From Cherax quadricarinatus (lineage: Eukaryota > Arthropoda > Malacostraca > Decapoda > Parastacidae): 64,000 nucleotides of DNA. Position 1 is the first letter of the stretch. Each line of letters starts with the position of its first letter. Where the stretch lies: positions 1 through 64,000 of the forward strand of contig NW_027195364.1 of assembly GCF_038502225.1 (NCBI RefSeq), read 5' to 3'. Shown here piece by piece: positions 59,511 to 64,000 of this stretch. The position numbers and the translations under genes were made by a program. The notes beneath the pieces were generated by a model, which had not been told where the DNA came from, searched no databases, and worked only from the letters and a program-made list of their open reading frames with translations.

Positions 59511-60230
59511 CCAGGGGCCCTTATTAGAAGCCGGTTACTTGGGGGGGTTTTCCGGGGTAAACCCCCCGGGTCCAACGGGCCCCCCCGGGGATCGGGGGCC
59601 TGACAACCCGGGTTGTTACTGCTGGCCACCAGTAACGACGACCCCGCCGCTGCCCGGACTGACGGGTTCTGCCGCCTTTAAAGGGCAGCCAGGGGCTTGG
59701 AACCCCAATGTTGTGGGAGGCGTTGAACATCGGGGCCCCGGACACTTATTGTGTTTCCTTATGCCCCCAATGGCGCCCTATTTTTTATTGGGGGCTTTTC
59801 ACGCCGAGCTTTTTTACTTTCGAGGGGATTTCGTTGCAGATTTGGGCCATTCCTTCCAAATTTTCCAAAGTGAAATTATGTTTTATCCTTTCCCCCTTTG
59901 GCCAACGATACAAGTTAAATGCTCCGCTTCCCTAGAAAGGTCTTACAGTTTTGCAGAAAAGGATTTGTACCTCTGAATTTGGATTCAATTTTGAAAGGGA
60001 GATGTTTGTGCGTATTCCAGCCTGAAAACGGGTGATTTGAAAAGGACCCCATCATTGGTTGGATCTCTGTTTTTAAAGTTTCATTATCCATCCCAAATTT
60101 TCTTTAAAAAAGGGGATGTGGCACTGTTGTGTCCAAAAAGTGAGATCCCTTACACCTACCAGGCCTTTTAATTATTTTTCCCCCCTTTTTATGGCCATCA
60201 GTGAAAACTTTTTGGGGTTTTTCCCCTCCA
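59511..60230 (-). mobile_element. LINE-D copy, corrupted
   Basis: It follows the 30.87-31.5 kb copy block by block: 'ggttgttactgctggccacc', 'aatggcgccctattttttat', 'ggtgatttgaaaaggacccc', 'gtggcactgttgtg'. Many homopolymer changes. Confidence 0.75.
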
Positions 60231-60505
60231 GTTCCATAACGTGGCCCATCCTGGGGGTAACCCGCTTCCCCGGGAGGGCCTTCTTCCCGGCGGGTGGAAA
60301 ATTTCCATTTCCTTACACCTGTTGTCCCGTTCACCAAACAAAAGGAGGGTGTTAGCGACTGGGGGGGTCGCATCCGGGGGACAAGTTTGAGGACCCCGGG
60401 AAAATTTTTGAATTCCGTCCCCAAACTAAAATTTTTTGGGTTATCCGGGGTCTAACCCTCAATTTAAAAACTGAGAAATCTTATTTTATCTTATTTTAAA
60501 CAAAA
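60231..60505 (+). mobile_element. SINE-A copy, corrupted
   Basis: 'cggcgggtggaaaatttcc', 'acacctgttgtcccgttcac', 'gggtgttagcgactggggg' and 'gggttatccggggtctaacc', ending in TTATTTTATCTTATTTT. The tRNA-like head is mostly unreadable. Confidence 0.75.
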
Positions 60506-63500
60506 AGGTTGATTTGTCCTTTTGGGGGAATATTTTTTTGTCCCCAGGAAACTTTTTTTTATTTTCGAGGTCCGCGTCCTAAACCCCAATGAAGCCCAGA
60601 GCCAAAATATATGCAAAGGATGAAAAGGTTTGGGTATTCTCGTTTTCTATATATGAAAAGGAATAAGATGGGGGGCGATCTTGCCGGGGAACAGATTTTC
60701 ATAAGCAGCCTTCGATTTAACTGTTACCACTATCTTTGGTTGATTTTTAGAAGTTGAAGTTATTTACTTTAGTTATTCCTTTAAAGATATTTTATGGTTA
60801 TTACCCGATTTTTTTGTAAAGTTTTTGAAAACTTATTTACATTGTTCTTTTTTTCAGTGATCCAAGGCCATGCATTGATCCATATTTTGGAGAGGCGGGC
60901 GACCTGCCGTGAACCCATGTGCCCTGGATTGGGCAGATTTTGGGAATCAGGATTTCAATGTTTTAGCATTTTAAGATTTTTTTGATGGGGAGTGGGAATT
61001 GGTTATAGTTCTTAGTAATGCTTTTCCCACCTTTTTGGAGGGGCTAATGTTTTTTTTGTGACTGTGGAATTTCCTAGTGAAAAATAGGTATTGGGGACCC
61101 CGAGGGTTTCTTAAAAAGCCCTACCCAAATAAATGCCTACGTTTCAGAATCTAAATGTTTAATTTATAAAAATAGTAATATATTACAAATTTCCCCCAAT
61201 TATTTTAAATGTTTTTTCTAATTAAAACATCGGTGTATATAAAATCAGTTAGGAAAATTTTCCCTTCGGGATACCGGAAAAATAAGGGGAGGGATTTTGG
61301 TCTTACCTTTTTTTGGTACCGGTTATTCATTAACTTGGAAAGGGGAAGGGCCCATTCCAAAAACCCCAAGTTCAAAAGCCCCTTTGGGAACTTATGCCTT
61401 TCAATACTTTTTAATTGGAAGCCCTAAATCCGTAAAAATTTAGTGGAAAAGTCATAGATTTATAAAAAAGGGGAAAGGAAACCCAGTTCCCTTATAAAGA
61501 ATTTTCCACATTTTTAAATTTTTAGTTTAAATTTTATTAGCAACCAATCCGGGGGGTAAAAAATTGGGTTTTAAAAGGGTGGGGATGATAGTTTTTAAAG
61601 ATTAAGAGGTAATGAATCCAAATTAAAAAATGTTGCTCACTTTGGGTAATAAACTCAAATTTACAAAGGAATGAACCCCAGGTGGTTGGTCAATATGGAA
61701 AGTTAAAAATTTTAAATTAAAGGGTTGGTAAACCCCGGGCTGGCCCCAAATTTATAGGAACTTGGTACAAAAATTTTAAATCCGTAGAATGGTTATTTAC
61801 GTTTTAAAAGGGCAATTCTAAAAAGAAAGAAACCCATGAACTTTTCTGTCGGTAAGAGGTTATCCGGGAGAAAGCTTTTCAAAACGCCCCCGATTCGTGT
61901 GCCAGGCCCTTTATAAACCGGGTAAAGGTTGTTCTGTCCTAAACCCTTCGGCCCAAGTGCCGGTAATGTTTGGTTCTGTAGCCTTTTTTGAAAACACCGG
62001 GTTTTGGTATTTTATTAGGCTGGGGTTGAACATCTTGGGCCTGATTACGTGTTGTTTTAAGTAGGGGGGTAAATTATTAAAAAAACCCTGGTTTCACCTG
62101 TAATTTTCAAATCGTGAGTCTAACTCACAACGAAGGATTTGGTTCTGGGGGGGCAAGGTTTAAAAGTGTAGTTCGTAACGTTTACCCGTTTTGTTTTTTA
62201 AAAGCCAAGCCTGGTTTTCTGAACCTTGGGGGTTAATACGTTTGGGTCTTTTTCATTGTGGGAATATTTACGGGATTTCGCGGGTTTAAATTTTTAACCT
62301 GGGGAATGATCTTATTGCAAAAATTTCATCCTAGAGAAAATTCATTTTTTCCCCCTTAAAAAAAGTTTACCCAAGGGGTGGGGTTGAAGAAATTTGGTGA
62401 TTGGGGGGTTTAATGCCATTTGGGGATTTTATTAGGGGTCATTTGGTTGGTTGAGTGGTATTTGTAAGCTGTACCCTGATCTCTCTTTTGTAAGGTGTGA
62501 ACCAAAATCCCCCCCCCCCTTTTTTCACCTCCTTTTTTTTGATGTAACCCATTATTTGATTTGGGAGTCAAAATGAAAGGGTCTTATTTATTTTTATTTA
62601 TTTTTTGTGACTAATCTTGGGTTTTTTTAGGTTTTACAGCGCTGTTGGTCCTTTAGTTAATGTTATTGTTTGCGAAAAGATGTGGTAATGAACAAAAAGG
62701 AGGGGGTTTGTTAGCTATACATGTAAAAATGGTTACAATAAATGAACAATAAATTTTGGGGAGTTAGGCATGGTAATTTTAAGTTATAAATAGTTAATAT
62801 ATGGACAAATGGTTTTAAAAGTTTATTAAGGCAAGTTTGCTCAACAAGGACTGTTAAATAAAAAAAGGGTTTTGGGGTAAAGCAAAATTTAATACGTTTG
62901 TTATATTTAATTTTTTTGAAAACCCTGTCCTCCGTTTTCAAAATTAATTTTATTGCATAATACTTTAAAAAAGAATATAATCAAAAATTTTTTATATATA
63001 TATAAATATCCCGTGGGGAAAAGAGGTTCTTTAATTAACTAAATTTCAACAAGAGGGGTAAAAATAGAAGGCAAAAGGGGTGTGGGTTTAGGTTAAAAAA
63101 TTGTCAAAAAGGAAAATGTTTCCTGACGGTAGATGATTTGGAGCTTTGGTATCTGGAGAGGTTCCTTTGGGTTAAAAGTCAATTTAAAAATTATGGTATT
63201 TTTATTAGGTTTCTTTAATATTTATGTATGAAATTCATTAAATTTAATGGTTATCCTGAATAAATTTACTTTTTTACTTATTTATATACAAAAGGGGGGG
63301 TTTATTTATTCGGGTGGGAGATAACCCGTTTTATGCAGGGTTATTATTACTAATTTTATTTGGGGGGTTTAAGCCCCTTTTGTCTGTTTTAGGGCAGTTA
63401 ACATTACTCCGTTAATTGTTTTTTGGGAGGTAAAAATTTTAAGACAAATACCTTACTTTTTGGAAATGAAAATTTTCCCCAATTTATTCCCCCAAGGTTA

Positions 63501-63544
63501 AATAATTTAAATCTTAATTAAGATCAAAGGGATCGTTGATATAT

Positions 63545-64000
63545 TTTAAATTCAAATTCAAACAAATTAAATTTTACCTAAAAAAATTTTAAAATGTTGA
63601 ATTTACAGAATTTATTGTTTTGGTTTAAATGTAGTTAAATAATGATTCAGGTCCCATAGAACCCCTACATGGCTGGCATTTGCAGTTTAGTTTAATTCTT
63701 TTTTTAAAATATTACAAATTAAGGGTTTATTTAAAGTGACTAAATACTATTTTGGGAGTTTATTATTATTATTATAATCGGGGAAGCCAAACCGAGGATT
63801 ACAGCGCCTGGGGGGGATGGGGGAAGGCTTTCGGTTTAAATTTCGGGAACGGGCACAGACCCAATTTCCCCCTAAACAAGACCCCTCCCCCAAATAAAGA
63901 ACCTTTCCCCCAGGGGGGATTTTAGCAATTAAATTTTTTGTTTTGGCACAGCTAGTTTCAGTGAGGAAGACAATGTGAAACCTGGGTATTTTAAATTGGT
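63545..64000 (-). mobile_element. LINE-B 3' end, interrupted by SINE-B
   Basis: The tail complement 'attcaaattcaaacaaatt' is at 63550. The body 'ttgaatttacagaatttatt' continues to 63755, then resumes at about 63922 ('agcaattaaa', 'ttttggcacagctagtttc'). Compare the uninterrupted 12.96-13.09 kb region. Confidence 0.75.
63758..63921 (-). mobile_element. SINE-B inserted in LINE-B
   Basis: It starts with TTATTATTATTATTATAAT, contains 'aggattacagcgcctgggg' and ends near 'gaacctttcccccagggg'. Sequence quality is poor but order and length (about 160 bp) are right. Confidence 0.75.

Larger units (their letters stand above)
57780..64000. other. Low-quality sequence zone
   Basis: Runs of G, C, T and A are stretched, and neighbouring bases collapsed into them, throughout. 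Known repeats are recognisable only as smeared versions. Open frames here have no meaning. 58231-59510 and 60501-63540 hold nothing I can identify. Confidence 0.85.

Overview
The window looks like repeat-laden nuclear DNA from an arthropod, most probably a decapod crustacean of the crayfish/lobster type. The basis is the mix of non-LTR retrotransposons, tRNA-derived SINEs, Penelope-like elements and very long TA/TC/AC microsatellites, plus one spliced host gene. The species is inferred from remembered repeat types, not proven here. There is no sign of prokaryotic gene organisation.

Host gene: one real gene is visible, PAICS (bifunctional SAICAR synthetase / AIR carboxylase of de novo purine synthesis), on the + strand. 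Seven exons were found, at about 1555-1747, 6993-7196, 7783-7867, 8878-8990, 25068-25206, 25656-25810 and 28352-28527, in protein order and mostly with AG/GT borders. A possible AATAAA lies at 28624. The start of the protein and one internal exon (expected between 1747 and 6993) were not found. Nearly every exon carries single-base frame breaks, many at short homopolymers. That pattern fits consensus sequencing error better than an old pseudogene.

Mobile DNA. The names below are used only in this annotation. LINE-A: 3' end near the 'aggcagggtgaccca' motif. LINE-B: CR1-like, (GAATTT)n tail; LINE-B2 is a relative. LINE-C: Jockey/CR1-like, tail running into (AC)n. LINE-D: CR1-like C-terminus. 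LINE-E: APE plus RT, sitting in (TC)n. SINE-A: tRNA head, TTATC tail. SINE-B: about 150 bp, (ATA)n tail, 9-12 bp target duplications. SINE-C: tRNA-like. Also present are Tigger/pogo-like DNA transposons, piggyBac-type TTAA elements, a TIR element living in (TA)n arrays, and Penelope-like retroelements with a GIY-YIG relic and hammerhead-ribozyme motifs.

Layout: 1-28.6 kb is the PAICS locus with introns filled by repeats. 28.6-34 kb is repeats (SINE-B, SINE-C, LINE-D, LINE-C). 34.1-42.3 kb holds several unrelated tandem arrays, the largest a 40-bp satellite that appears to have grown out of the 5' end of a SINE-B copy. 42.4-48.2 kb holds LINE-C, LINE-B and LINE-E copies. 48.2-54 kb is microsatellites, TIR elements in TA arrays and unique AT-rich DNA. 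54.1-56.2 kb has two more minisatellites around a Penelope-like terminal palindrome. 56.4-58.2 kb is LINE-C. From about 57.8 kb to the end the sequence is corrupted (swollen and shrunken homopolymers), although decayed LINE-C, LINE-D, SINE-A, LINE-B and SINE-B copies can still be read through it. A smaller corrupted zone lies at 26.2-27.3 kb. Apart from PAICS no host gene could be supported.
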